DNA from: Phytophthora sp. 'mugwort'
Lineage: Eukaryota; Oomycota; Peronosporomycetes; Peronosporales; Peronosporaceae
Length of the DNA stretch: 64,000 nt
Reading direction: 5' to 3'
Assembly (NCBI GenBank): GCA_033558025.1
Contig: JAUCEF010000016.1
Span: 2,604,001-2,668,000 of the forward strand
Of this stretch, positions 46,224-54,954 are shown piece by piece; positions within the stretch are counted from its first letter, which is position 1, and the number at the start of each line of letters is the position of its first letter. The position numbers and the translations under genes were made by a program. The notes beneath the pieces are model-generated. The model saw only the letters and a list, made by a program, of their open reading frames with translations. It did not search any database and was not told the DNA's origin.

Positions 46224-47134
46224 CTAGGTGTACCCCTTCGTCCTGGTGCTGTATCCCACCAGGATGCCTACTTCAGCCGTTTCCTTGAGCCTTTCCTTCC
46301 GTTTCTTTGACAGCATAGGTATCGTAATGAACACGACGCTGCCCCACGTCTTCATATGCTTACCGAGGGCCGGCTTCCGTAGATACCTCGTGTAGTGTTC
46401 TTCCGGCAAGCACGCGCGTTGCTGTAAGGCTCACAGTATCGATCACGTACTTGAGTGCCTCCCCCAATAGCATCATTGGTAGCTGGGTCATCGATAGGAG
46501 CGCCCTGACTTTGGTCATCAGGACTCCGTTTCCTCGCTCCACCATCCCGTCCTCTTGAGGTGCATACCCGTTGGTAGTGTCTAGGTCAATGCCTTGCTCC
46601 CCACAGAACTTCTTGGTTTCACGGTTAATAAATTCTCCCCCTTTGTCTGAGAAGAGTGTAATGACACTGAGTTTCTTCGACTTGAACTGGTTCTGCAATT
46701 TTCGAACTAGGTTCATCGTGTGTTTGCTTGCTTCGTCCTTGTTCATCAACAGGTAAATCCATCGAAATCTGCTGTACTCATCCACCACTTGCATGAACTG
46801 AGTGTACAAATCCATGGTTACTTCTCCTACTGACGCTAGGTCCGCGCATAGGCGCTGCAAGTGCTTTGTGGGCTTCGTTGTCTTTTCTCCGTAAGCCGTA
46901 GTTTTAGCTTTGGATAAATCACACGGAATACAGCGTAAGCAGAAATCTCGTTGCTGATCTTAAGGTCCTCGACACCGACTTCTTCGCCATGCTTTCGATC
47001 AGCTTCTTGTCCGCATGGGCGAAGCGCTTGTGCCAAACTTCCATGGTAGCAGCTTGCATGACCCTAGCTCTTTTGATAGTCGTTGCCATCACACTGGCTA
47101 CTGGCGTGCATCCTTCTGGCGGTGCCGGCGCCAA
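46224..47134 (-). pseudogene. copia integrase
   Basis: The N-terminal zinc-binding part is seen at 46919-47134 (MEVWHKRFAHADKKLIESMA, with the H-x3-H pair) in one frame. The catalytic core is at 46360-46860: CADLASVGEVTMD (first Asp), VVDEYSRFRWIYLLMNKDEA, TLFSDKGGEFINRETKKF (second Asp), APQEDGMVERGNGVLMTKV (Glu in ER). All three catalytic acids are present. The frame then ends and resumes at 46224-46409 (GKHMKTWGSVVFITIP, the GKL-like C-terminal module). At least two shifts break the gene. Confidence 0.85.
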
Positions 47135-47393
47135 CAGACTGTACAGCCGTTCTTCTTCTTGAACTTGATCTTCATCTCACGGCTCTTAGTCAGGTACATC
47201 GTCCCTTGATAGTTGTCGCTTGAAAACGGCACCGCATATCCACATCTCTGCATAAAGTCTTAAGCTACTGTATAAAATTCACTTAGCGTTAAGAATGTAT
47301 CACACTTCCGGCAACAGCCGTTTCTCATCCTTTCCCGTGAGTTCGTTTCGCATGACGATCTCTACAGTACCCTGGAGGCACACCGCTTCGATT

Positions 47394-48280
47394 CTACCGT
47401 TCATCATCTCCAGGTACAGGAACTTGTCGATCATTTAGTCCAATGAAGCACTGTAGGACGCCACAGATGTTTGCTTGGCTCCCGTTGTCGAGCTTCCACT
47501 CAATCAGGTCCTTGGGCGACTCTTCCTCTTGGTGGGCCTTCACAATAAGTACACGCGCCCCGGCAAGCACCACTATTGTCTCCATAATGACTGCATCTCG
47601 GGCGACTGCTACTGTGGCTGCGACCGCCATGTCCGCGTCCTCTTCCGCGTGTGCCTGAACTGTCACTTCGCTCTCTCCCACCACGTCCACCACCGTAATC
47701 ACGATTGGAGGGTGCGGACATTCTCTCGCCCGATGTCCCATGTCACCGCAATTGCGACACGTCGATCGTCCTTGTCCTTGTCTCACCGATCGGCGTGCGT
47801 CTCTCACTGACTGGCGTATGTTGGGTCGGTGACCTTTACTTGGCGGTAGTTGGAACTGACATTCATCAGCCGGTTCCGCTGATTCTTCAGCACCATCTTG
47901 TTCTGCGCGCGTAGTCCTTCAAAGACTTCTTCGCTTCCTCGTTCTCTGCGAAATCTGGGTCTGACGCGGCTTCTTTGTTTTCTGGGCTGTCTTTCCGTGG
48001 CACTGGATCTTTCTTTTTCTGGAATGGCACCTGGTGTTCTCAACACCATCCATGCCCCAGATTTTGCACCTGCCATCTGAGTACCGGTATTCATACTGAT
48101 ATCTCCACCTTGAACCTTACCGGTATCCAAACCGATAACTGAACCGATATCCGAACCGGTATTCGAAACGGTATCCTTGCCGACGTCCGTGCCGATATCC
48201 TCGCCGATGTTGCCGACGTCCGTGCCGATATCCTCGCCGATGTTGCCGACGTCTTCTTCATGGACATCTTCGCGAGGCGG
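47394..48280 (-). pseudogene. copia gag and protease
   Basis: The C-terminal part (47394-47807) has a CCHC knuckle, CRNCGDMGHRARECPHPP, followed by an Ala/Val/Glu-rich spacer and the protease site IEWKLDNGSQANICG. The active-site triplet is Asp-Asn-Gly rather than Asp-Ser/Thr-Gly. The N-terminal part (47804-48280) holds an 11-residue repeat (GNIGEDIGTDV) coded by a 33-bp tandem unit at about 48177-48250, then a basic stretch. No UBN2-type capsid domain is recognisable, and the start region needs a frame change. Confidence 0.75.
48177..48254. repeat. 33-bp tandem repeat in gag
   Basis: The unit GCCGACGTCCGTGCCGATAT followed by CCTCGCCGATGTT occurs twice in tandem with a third partial copy. 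Upstream (48110-48176) there are looser ACCGATATC/ACCGGTATC variants of the same 11-codon unit. Confidence 0.8.
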
Positions 48281-48303
48281 CCCTCATTGGGCTCATAACC
48301 TAT

Positions 48304-48587
48304 CATAGAGTCTTCCTTGCTCTCAGCTTGTTCCTGCATATTGTAGATAGCACTTTAGGAAGAAACCCGTGATGGGCGGTTGTAAGTGCCATGCATGGCT
48401 GGTGCCCAGCCCCATCACTCGTCCTCCCACACGCCCTGCTTTATATTATACTATACTAAGACTACTATGTTAGAGATCAGTTACGTAACGATCGTGTCCG
48501 TTTCCCAACGGACACGGGAGCACAAGTTACCTTGCAGTTGTGGCGAGCCACCTCCATTCCATGCGATCAGGTACGTTCTTCAATACA
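48304..48587 (-). repeat. 5' LTR of the copia element
   Basis: It is the direct-repeat partner of 43552-43894. The outer (left) bases are CA where the other copy has TG, and the right end reads ACAATACA-like where the other copy reads CAACA, so both tips have drifted. It contains TTTATATTATACTATACTAAG, a possible TATA region, in both copies. Confidence 0.85.
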
Positions 48588-49525
48588 ACGGATCTTGCAG
48601 TGCCGTGAAGTCGCTGAATGACGCTCAATGAAGACTCGGGTCGAGGTGTGTCGATGCCGTGCTTGAGAAGCAGACATAAGAGCTTCCTGTCTCCGTTGGT
48701 GGCCGTCCACGTGGAATATCGGCAGTGTCTGCACTCCTTAGCCGCATATAGGAATGATAGTCTGGACGTAGGAAGACAGGCAACACATGAGTACTGGGTA
48801 GATTGCCGCAGAAAGACAAACGAAGCACGGACGCACAGGAGGATTACTTGTGCTACACTACCCAAGGCAGTGCAAATTGCAAAGCGTTTGGTCCTCCCTC
48901 TGGGCCTCGGCGTCCGCTTTAAGCCGTATTAGCACATGCAAACATTTATACAACGCACAGTAGGATAGCTCGCGCACGAGCGACAAGCACGACGTTCAAC
49001 CATGGCAGGCCGAAGGTCTCACAAATCCATAGACACGCAGCGTTTCGTACCATGAGCAGTTGCTGAAGCTGAGTAGCAGCATGGTAGCGAGAAGGTAGAT
49101 GGCAGCGACACGAGGTACGAACTCTTCTGTAGCGTTCTTGTATCCCCCACTCCCACTTGATAGGTTGACAGCAGAGTCAACGGCGATCATCTCGCTGTCT
49201 AATCATATTTTACACATTTATGCTCGATCGCGTAGCACGTCTCCCCCTAGTCCGTCTGGGTCTTCCGGCTCGAATGTCGCTACGAGACCGGCGCGGGTGC
49301 GTTTCACTAGTATCCGCAGGATCTAGACGTGACCGACGTTTGCCAGTGAATTGCATTCTCGTCTCCGAATTGCCGTCGTCCTCCGACTTGTCCTGCTCTC
49401 TCGCGTCTGCGTCGTCCGATGCATTTTCTTCTAGTATTTGAAGCCCTTGACTTCTTCAGAACCTGATTCTAAGCTTCGCTGTATGGTCCGCCGCTGTCAA
49501 AGGGGGGGGGGCATCTGAGAGGTCG
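48588..49525. other. No certain gene; weak ankyrin-like scrap
   Basis: Minus strand about 48640-48720 gives TATNGDRKLLCLLLKHGIDT, which fits the second half of an ankyrin repeat, but it is a single isolated unit. The remainder holds chance frames only. Confidence 0.25.
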
Positions 49526-49529
49526 TAGT

Positions 49530-50862
49530 TGAGCACTGGTACTACCGAGTCGAGCACTAATGCTGCCGAATTGGAAACACAGTCACAGCTGAATGCTACC
49601 GTTGTGCACGATTTGGCTAATTCCCAACCACGCGTAGTTGATCTCGACGGAAATGAGGAGTTCGGGCTTGTTAGCCCACCAAAGGCGAGAGGACGCCCTA
49701 AGCAGAAGCCGAAAGCAGTCAAGGCCAAACAAACCTAACGGTTACGATGGTGCAAGAGGACATAGAGATGCCGACAACCAATTGTGCATGTTGGACGTGT
49801 ACGAGGCGTTGGAAAATAACCCGACCTTCAACTCATCGCCCGAGAGGCTGCTCCGGTTTAAACTGTTCAGGTTCATGAGCAAGCCTAAACCACCTATTGC
49901 GCACGAAATTGCTAAATTACCAGTCGGCAAGCAGTTGATCAGGCCCGATGATATCGCTCGGGTCTTTCCGATGCGTACGCTTAAGAAATGCATGACTAAA
50001 GTTACGGCGTACCAATGGAAACACAGTGGTGCCCGCGAACTTGAAATTGCGATCGAGATAGTTGGCGTCGGCATCTATGCTAACTCTACAATTGCACTTA
50101 TGCGAAAGTGGCATGCCACGTGCGTTGCCCTAAAACGGATCCAAGAAAACAGTAGCCTGGGCGTCACAGCTTTCATTGCCACGCAATTTTAATGAAAGTT
50201 TTGTCGTGGAAGATGACCCAGAATATCAGCAAAGTTGAAAGACTTGCCGATACTATCCACGAAGGTACGCTGCCTGTCTCTTTGATTTTAAGAAGGTACT
50301 AACGAAGATTTTTCTGTCATGGCAGGCAAATGTCCTGGAGCTAACAGCTAAGGAATGCCTGGGTGATGAGGTTATGTACTTGGTGCTGACCAACAAGTTA
50401 GGTTCGGATCAGAAAGTTGTCGTTTTTGACGCTTCCACGCAAGACATGGCAGTGGATGGAACTCTTTCTGCAGAATCCGCCGCAATCCGTCGTGAATTGG
50501 AGACGCTTTCCGACGAAAAAGTGCTTTTCCCGATCAATTATCATGAAAATCATTGGTGCGCTGTTACGATGGATCTTGCAAAGGGCAAGGCTTTTATGTA
50601 CGCTCCAGTTCCTCCTCCTATCTTCTCGGGATCTGCGCAGTAACGCAGACGGTTTGGTGTCTTTGCTGCCAAGTAGCGCTGGTCAATGCTCAGGATTGCA
50701 GACGTTTGAATCTGGTTTGGGTGTTCAAATGGAAAATTATATACTGTGGTATCTACGTGTTGCTCACGTTTGAGATGTTCTGCGGTGCCGAGCCGCTTGT
50801 CCATTTGGATTCGAATGCACTGCAGTGGCTACGGTACCGATACCTGTGCATGAGCATGTAAG
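49530..50862 (+). pseudogene. ULP1/C48-type SUMO-protease-like module, frameshifted (probably MULE-borne)
   Basis: The first frame ends with a basic linker, PPKARGRPKQKPKAVKAK (about 49675-49730). After a shift a helical segment follows (LCMLDVYEALENNPTFNSSP ... FPMRTLKKCMTKVTAYQW; 49785-50190). The protease part (50374-50643) has FPINYHENHWCAVTMDLAKG, where HW marks the catalytic His, then FMYAP where the family has Y-D-S/P, so the catalytic Asp is Ala. After two shifts the Cys box appears at 50741-50800 as YCGIYVLLTFEMF. ULP1 domains are known as cargo of MULE elements (plant Kaonashi type). The SWIM-MULE lies 7 kb away, beyond the copia insertion. The protease is inactive. Confidence 0.65.
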
Positions 50863-50980
50863 CTTAGTTAGTGCAGCCAGTAAGCTCACGGATTGACGCT
50901 AAGCTCTTGAATAAATTCACGTGTTTGTATAGATGCTGTCCATGTCATTCGTGCGCACCAAAGGAAAATACGCCGACTGT

Positions 50981-51047
50981 GTGAGCTTAGCGCTTTGAAC
51001 CTCAAATTGTTCTTAAACAAAACTGAGGTTCAAAGCGCTAAGCTCAC
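50981..51047. repeat. Perfect 24-bp inverted repeat (hairpin)
   Basis: GTGAGCTTAGCGCTTTGAAC followed by CTCA (50981-51004) is exactly reverse-complemented at 51024-51047, separated by 19 bases (AATTGTTCTTAAACAAAAC), which themselves can pair in part (TTGTT...AACAA). It lies downstream of the ULP1 remnant and could be the end of its element or a miniature insert. Confidence 0.85.
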
Positions 51048-52096
51048 AAAAAATTGCACTAAGTGCTGGTATCCCGATATACGAATCGGCGTGTATACAG
51101 ACCGCACTGGCTTTCTTCGCTGGGTGCTCGTCTGGGGTCAGTCTGGTTGCTGGTTGGTCATGCTTGGGGGCCGGTTGGGCTTGGTTGGTTGCACGTGTCT
51201 CGTCACATTTTTCTGAGTTGGGTGCAGCAACGAGTGCCTTGTGAAAAATAAGTGTACAGTATTAGTTCTGGGATAAGTTGTTTCATCGCATTTGGGTTTT
51301 TCCTGTGGTTTTGAGTCAAGATTGCAGTATTGACTACTTATCGAAATTTCGTAATACTTGTCGAAGAAGTAGTATTTCATTAGCAAACATACTCCTAGTA
51401 TTACCGGTACTTCATGTTTTGAAGAAGTAGTATTACATTGGCATGTATATGTATATCATATGACAATGCTAATTCAGAATCTATAATATAAATATCTGAA
51501 ATAAAATTAATATAGACAAAAATATTTATGTATTATATAATAATATACTTGCCGATGTAGTACTACTTCTTACTTTGCGTGCCCTGCAATTCCAAGAAAA
51601 TTGATTCAACATGCCCGTAATTGAAACTCCAAACATACACTACGAACTGGTGCGGCAAACAAACAACGTTTGTGAAGTCGCCTGGTAGCGAAGCTCGATA
51701 AGCTGCGGCGTGTGTCGAATGCAACGGGAGCGTAGCAAATCATAAAAAACCAGAACCTTATAAAGGAAAAAGTATATTATTAAAAAATTACAAAACAATT
51801 ACAAAAAGAGGGGAAAAAAAGTAAAACACAATTAAATATGATACAAAAAAAAACACGAACTTCTACGAGTGAGGAGATACATGCAGCAGTGTAGACCTGG
51901 CATGCTCTCCAAATGTCCTCTGAGAGCCTCGTAGTATCTTCTAGAGTAGCAATGTCACGCACTCAACACGAGCGCACAGGAGCGTTAGCGTGTCTCAAAA
52001 AATATTTTTTCAATATAACAACGGTACAAAGCTGTCTGCATCGCGCACCGCCACACCGCCAACGCAGCAGCACTTGCATCCTATCTACGGAGGAAT
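51048..52096. other. AT-rich spacer with repeat-like words
   Basis: 51130-51200 is G/T-rich (GCTTGGGGGCCGGTTGGG) and resembles the extra segment in the left copia LTR. 51340-51600 is AT-rich with AGTAGTATTA words shared with other spacers. The last ~130 bases should be the 3' flank of the CGR1-like gene. No coding frame is supported. Confidence 0.35.
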
Positions 52097-52546
52097 CTAC
52101 TTGGAGTAGACGGGCACGTACTCGACTACGCCCTGCTTGTTGACGATGGTCTTCTTGATGTTGCGCAGCTGCTTCTTGCTCATGGTCTTGAGTCGGTGCG
52201 TGCGCGATATGATCTGGACGGCGGCCGACTTTAGCTCGTTCTCCTTTCGGCGCTTCTCCTTCTCCTCGCGTGCCTGGCGTTTGGCGTCCTTTTCGCCCTG
52301 TCGCCGAGACTTGATCTCTGCCTGCAGCTCCTTGAGCTCCTTGAGCTTGGCACGCTTGAGCACTTTCTCCTCCCAAGTGGTGCTCAGTACCTTAGTGCCC
52401 TTAAAGCCCTGCGCCGAGAAGCGCGTCTTCTGCACCTTCTTCCACACGCGCCCACTCACAGGGCGGCCGCGCGGCGGCGAGACGAGCTTGGGGGCACTGG
52501 CCGTCTTGCTGCTTAGCTTCGTCGTCGTAGATGCAGCTGTCGTCAT
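52097..52546 (-). CDS. CGR1: CGR1/CCDC86-family rRNA-processing protein
   Basis: This is a 149-residue, very basic, mostly helical protein. The N-terminal segment has PPRGRPVSGRVWKKVQKTRF (residues 24-43), then TTWEEKV (57-62), a long charged coiled coil (KLKELKELQAEIKSRRQGEK onward, 67-107) and the conserved C-terminal block VQIISRTHRLKTMSKKQLRN (110-129). This order and length match fungal Cgr1 and animal CCDC86, nucleolar proteins needed for 60S subunit (27S/5.8S) rRNA processing. The start at 52546 is chosen because homology begins just after it; an open frame continues upstream, but that sequence belongs to the divergent neighbour. The large plus-strand frame here is a shadow. It shares a short divergent promoter with the TEN1-like gene. 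The gene is intact. Confidence 0.88.
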   Translation of the reverse strand: MTTAASTTTKLSSKTASAPKLVSPPRGRPVSGRVWKKVQKTRFSAQGFKGTKVLSTTWEEKVLKRAKLKELKELQAEIKSRRQGEKDAKRQAREEKEKRRKENELKSAAVQIISRTHRLKTMSKKQLRNIKKTIVNKQGVVEYVPVYSK

Positions 52547-52693
52547 AATCTCAACTTCGTACGCGTCGCTTTCAGTTCTGCGCCTATATTGAGTGGAGCC
52601 AACTAATTGGGCTTCAAGCGACATTCGGATCATAAATTGTGTCGCCTGAACGTTGATTGAACGGATTACAAGAACTGCACTTTTCGGCGCAAG
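52547..52693. promoter_or_regulatory. Divergent promoter between CGR1-like and TEN1-like genes
   Basis: Only 147 bp separate the two ATGs, so both 5' UTRs and core promoters must fit here. A TGCACTTTTC motif at about 52676-52685 resembles the oomycete initiator (TCAYTTYY), just upstream of the plus-strand ATG. I do not see a TATA box at a typical spacing. Confidence 0.55.
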
Positions 52694-53131
52694 ATGGTAG
52701 CTCCGCCGGGGTGTTGCGAGATCTGCCAGATCGCCGAGGTGCTGGCAGACCCGCAACTGCAGAACCGTTCGGTTCGAATTACGGGGAGATTGGAAGCCTA
52801 TGACGCGCAGCGCAAACTGGCGCGAGTCTCGTTTCAGGACGTCTCGATGACGGTGGAGACGCAGCGACTGGCACTGGGGAACCTGCGGATGCAACTCGGC
52901 TCCATGTATCAGTTCTTGGGTGAGACACACGCCAGCAACCAGGTGGGATGGCAATCTGGCATCTATTTGGCCTCGATTATATGTCCTGACGATCGTTTCG
53001 ATGTTTTTGAGCAGGGAGGACGGACAGAAGTGCGACTGGTGGCGAGAGTGGGCCGCAACGTCGATAGCTTAGACATCGACCTGTTCCTCGAGACGCTGGC
53101 AATGCGGCGGCAGTTTCTGGCATCTCGGTGA
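52694..53131 (+). CDS. TEN1: TEN1-like telomere-capping protein (CST complex subunit)
   Basis: This is a 145-residue single-exon protein. Its centre reads VRITGRLEAYDAQRKLARVS (residues 27-46) followed by VETQRLALGN (54-63) and QLGSMYQFLGE (67-77). The order G-R-L-x-x-Y-D, a short strand, V-(D/E)-T, G-S-x-Y-x-x-L-G-E is the OB-fold signature of TEN1, the smallest subunit of the CTC1/Cdc13-STN1-TEN1 complex that binds telomeric single-stranded DNA and helps DNA polymerase alpha fill in the C strand. The length fits (about 120-160 in other eukaryotes). The start has the initiator-like motif just upstream, and the stop lies 100 bp from the convergent SLBP gene. TEN1 diverges fast, so the call rests on the motif pattern; another small OB-fold protein is the alternative. 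Confidence 0.75.
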   Translation: MVAPPGCCEICQIAEVLADPQLQNRSVRITGRLEAYDAQRKLARVSFQDVSMTVETQRLALGNLRMQLGSMYQFLGETHASNQVGWQSGIYLASIICPDDRFDVFEQGGRTEVRLVARVGRNVDSLDIDLFLETLAMRRQFLASR

Positions 53132-53230
53132 TAGTTTCTAGGCGTGGCTAGTAATTTGAACCATATTTTCTATTGAACAGACCGCTTACACTTCACCACA
53201 GTTGTGACCTGCCCGTAGCAACTAACCGAC

Positions 53231-53890
53231 CTACAGCAGGTCGTCATCGGAATCGTTGCCTTCGTCAAAATTGTCCTCGTCGAAGTTCTCGTAGATGGAG
53301 CGACACGTAGGATTTGATGCCACCTCCTTCTTTGTCACTTCTGGTTCGGATGATGTTGCCATGGGAGCAGCATTAGGGGTGGCCGTTGCTGTTTCTGTCT
53401 CCGTTTTCACATCTCCCGCATTTGCACAAGAGCTGGAAGCTCCCATTGCTGCGGCTGAACCATCGGTCTCCACTGTCCTGATGGCCTCTGTTAGCTCGGG
53501 CGGGTCGTACGTGTGCAGCGTCTGCCGCCACTTCCGCACGATGCCGTCGAACACTTTCTTACCGATTCGCATCGACTTGTCAGGCGTCATCGGATGCTTG
53601 CCAGGCCGCCGCTGGTGCCTCGGCACTAGTGCGCAGTAGCGGTCGTAGCCAATCGTGTTTTTGCCGTAGTCGATCTGCTTCTGGCGCTGTGCCAGTCGGT
53701 GCGGGTCCGTCTCCTTCTCGCCCGCTAGTGTCTTCACCTTTGGGTAACCGGTGTCGGCGTTGTCATTGCCGTTGCAAGGGCGTTCCCGATCTCCAAGTCG
53801 TATGCGTTTCTGGTCCGGACGCTTCCAGCCGCGATTGCCGTTGCGGTCGCTCCGCGCTGATGAGTCTCCGTCCTCGGCCCCGCGCTTCAT
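53231..53890 (-). CDS. SLBP: Histone RNA hairpin-binding protein (SLBP)
   Basis: The RNA-binding domain spans about residues 62-133: DPHRLAQRQKQIDYGKNTIG, YDRY, VPRHQRRPGKHPMTPDKSMR and a closing VRKWRQTLHTYDPP. These match the SLBP fold that grips the 3' stem-loop of replication-dependent histone mRNAs, including the QKQIxYGKNT helix and the TPDK (TPNK-like) phosphosite loop. Basic low-complexity sequence precedes it. The C-terminus is acidic (FDEDNFDEGNDSDDD), as in metazoan SLBP. I start at ATG 53890 (219 aa). An in-frame ATG at 53965 would add 25 residues, but TCACTTGCC at about 53900-53908 looks like an initiator element, favouring the shorter form. This implies hairpin-ended histone mRNAs in this organism. 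The gene is intact. Confidence 0.9.
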   Translation of the reverse strand: MKRGAEDGDSSARSDRNGNRGWKRPDQKRIRLGDRERPCNGNDNADTGYPKVKTLAGEKETDPHRLAQRQKQIDYGKNTIGYDRYCALVPRHQRRPGKHPMTPDKSMRIGKKVFDGIVRKWRQTLHTYDPPELTEAIRTVETDGSAAAMGASSSCANAGDVKTETETATATPNAAPMATSSEPEVTKKEVASNPTCRSIYENFDEDNFDEGNDSDDDLL

Positions 53891-54273
53891 CTGGACGATA
53901 GGCAAGTGATTGATGTATTTTTGGCGGGAACCGTTTTTAACTACACCTACCATCATACTATACATGTATAATAAAGTGCTATACAGTACACAACTTCACC
54001 GTTGGGGGAAGGATATATAATTGTAATAATGCCATCAATAAGCTGCGGATTGCAGGTCGTCCGGTCCCAAACATGGCGATAATTGTATATGAGCGCGATG
54101 CACATATCTATATCAACAGGTCGCTAGGATGCTAGCACGCTACTGCTTCCAGAAGAATTATATATTATACTCCTTCCACTCGTATCGATGAGGCTGGTGT
54201 TTTTGCGTGTACTATCGGGAACGGAAAGCGAGCGAGCAGTGTGGCTAAGGCGGGGAAATTACAGCGATATAAG
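53891..54273. other. Intergenic: SLBP promoter and UNC119 3' flank
   Basis: Both neighbours are on the minus strand, so this holds the upstream region of SLBP and the end of the UNC119-like transcript. It contains short AT-rich runs (ATATATAATTGTAATAATG) and no coding frame. The overlapping Ser/Thr-rich minus frame (54165-54479) is a shadow of the UNC119 gene. Confidence 0.45.
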
Positions 54274-54954
54274 TTAGTCGTAATCGTCCTCCTTGGACCA
54301 CTTGGCGCCACCCCCTGAGCCTTTGGAGCCGGATCCCTTTTCGTCGGCGCGACTTGGTCCACCCTTTGCGCCGCTCTTGGAGTCGTCCTCATCATCGCTG
54401 TTGTAGTAGGACTTCTTGGCCTGCGCCCTGTCCTCGGGGATGTACTTGTACTCGGCCTTGTTGTGCATGATGAGCTCATCTCCTACAAAGTAGAAGCTGT
54501 CGGAGACCGTAGCATAGGGTTGCCTCACCATGTCGCTGATGAGCTCGTCGTCCAACGGAGGCATGGCATAGATGGCCTCCCACGTGTTCACACTGGATGG
54601 GATACAGAAACCGAAGTTGAAGTCGTAGCTCTTGACGATCTCATCGCGGAAGTAGTGGCGCTCGATCATGCGCAGATTATGCACCTCATGCGGGCCCACA
54701 GAAAACTCAAGCTCCGTGGCGATGGCCGGAAGCCGCAGCACGTCCTCGGAGAATTCATAGCGGATGGTGCGGTACGCGCCATCACCGCGCGCGTGCGAGA
54801 GGTCCATCTTGGGCACGGCCTTGCCTGGCCGGTCCTTGCCGATTTCAAAGATCTTGCGCTTGGACTCGAAGTCCGAGATGGAGAAGTGCAGGAACTCGAT
54901 GCCATACTTGTTGGCGCTCAGTGGGCACAGGAAGGCTACATAGGAATTAACCAT
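54274..54954 (-). CDS. UNC119: UNC119 / PDE6-delta-family lipid-binding chaperone
   Basis: This is a 226-residue single-exon protein. After FLCPLSANKYGIEFLHFSIS (residues 8-27) come IRYEFSEDVLRLPAIATELE (64-83), RMIERHYFR (95-103), FGFCIPSS (114-121), SDSFYFV (151-157) and LIMHNKAEYKY (161-171). These are the hallmark blocks of the GMP-PDE delta/UNC119 immunoglobulin-like fold, closest to UNC119 (HYFR, FCIPSS, DSFYFVxxxLxMHNKA). UNC119 carries N-myristoylated cargo to cilia and is released by Arl3-GTP. The usual long N-terminal extension is missing (the fold starts at once). A disordered Gly/Ser/Asp tail (about 187-226, ending KEDDYD) is added. The family is typical of ciliated eukaryotes. 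The gene is intact and uninterrupted. Confidence 0.92.
   Translation of the reverse strand: MVNSYVAFLCPLSANKYGIEFLHFSISDFESKRKIFEIGKDRPGKAVPKMDLSHARGDGAYRTIRYEFSEDVLRLPAIATELEFSVGPHEVHNLRMIERHYFRDEIVKSYDFNFGFCIPSSVNTWEAIYAMPPLDDELISDMVRQPYATVSDSFYFVGDELIMHNKAEYKYIPEDRAQAKKSYYNSDDEDDSKSGAKGGPSRADEKGSGSKGSGGGAKWSKEDDYD

Larger units (their letters stand above)
43552..48587 (-). mobile_element. Ty1/copia LTR retrotransposon, both LTRs present, inactive
   Basis: Two direct repeats bound the element (43552-43894 and 48304-48587). On the minus strand the order is 5' LTR, a primer-binding-like site (GGTTATGAGCCC, about 48285-48298), gag with CCHC knuckle, protease, integrase, reverse transcriptase, a truncated RNase H, a polypurine tract (AAGTGGGAG, about 43896-43904) and the 3' LTR. 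Integrase before RT defines copia. The LTRs differ at only about a dozen positions outside one 61-bp length difference, so insertion is young relative to the rest of the window. Frameshifts and an internal deletion make it non-autonomous. No clear 5-bp target duplication is visible. Confidence 0.9.

Noticed and set aside
48640..48720. Ankyrin repeat protein on the minus strand
   Set aside because: It amounts to only one half-repeat, without a second unit or an intact frame.
52137..52592. 151-codon plus-strand ORF opposite the CGR1-like gene
   Set aside because: It mirrors the minus-strand gene and is Ser/Phe/Leu-biased, as expected of an antisense shadow; the minus frame carries the family motifs.
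52547..52954. N-terminal extension of the CGR1-like ORF
   Set aside because: The frame stays open across the divergent promoter and the TEN1-like coding region; the Cgr1 homology begins after ATG 52546.
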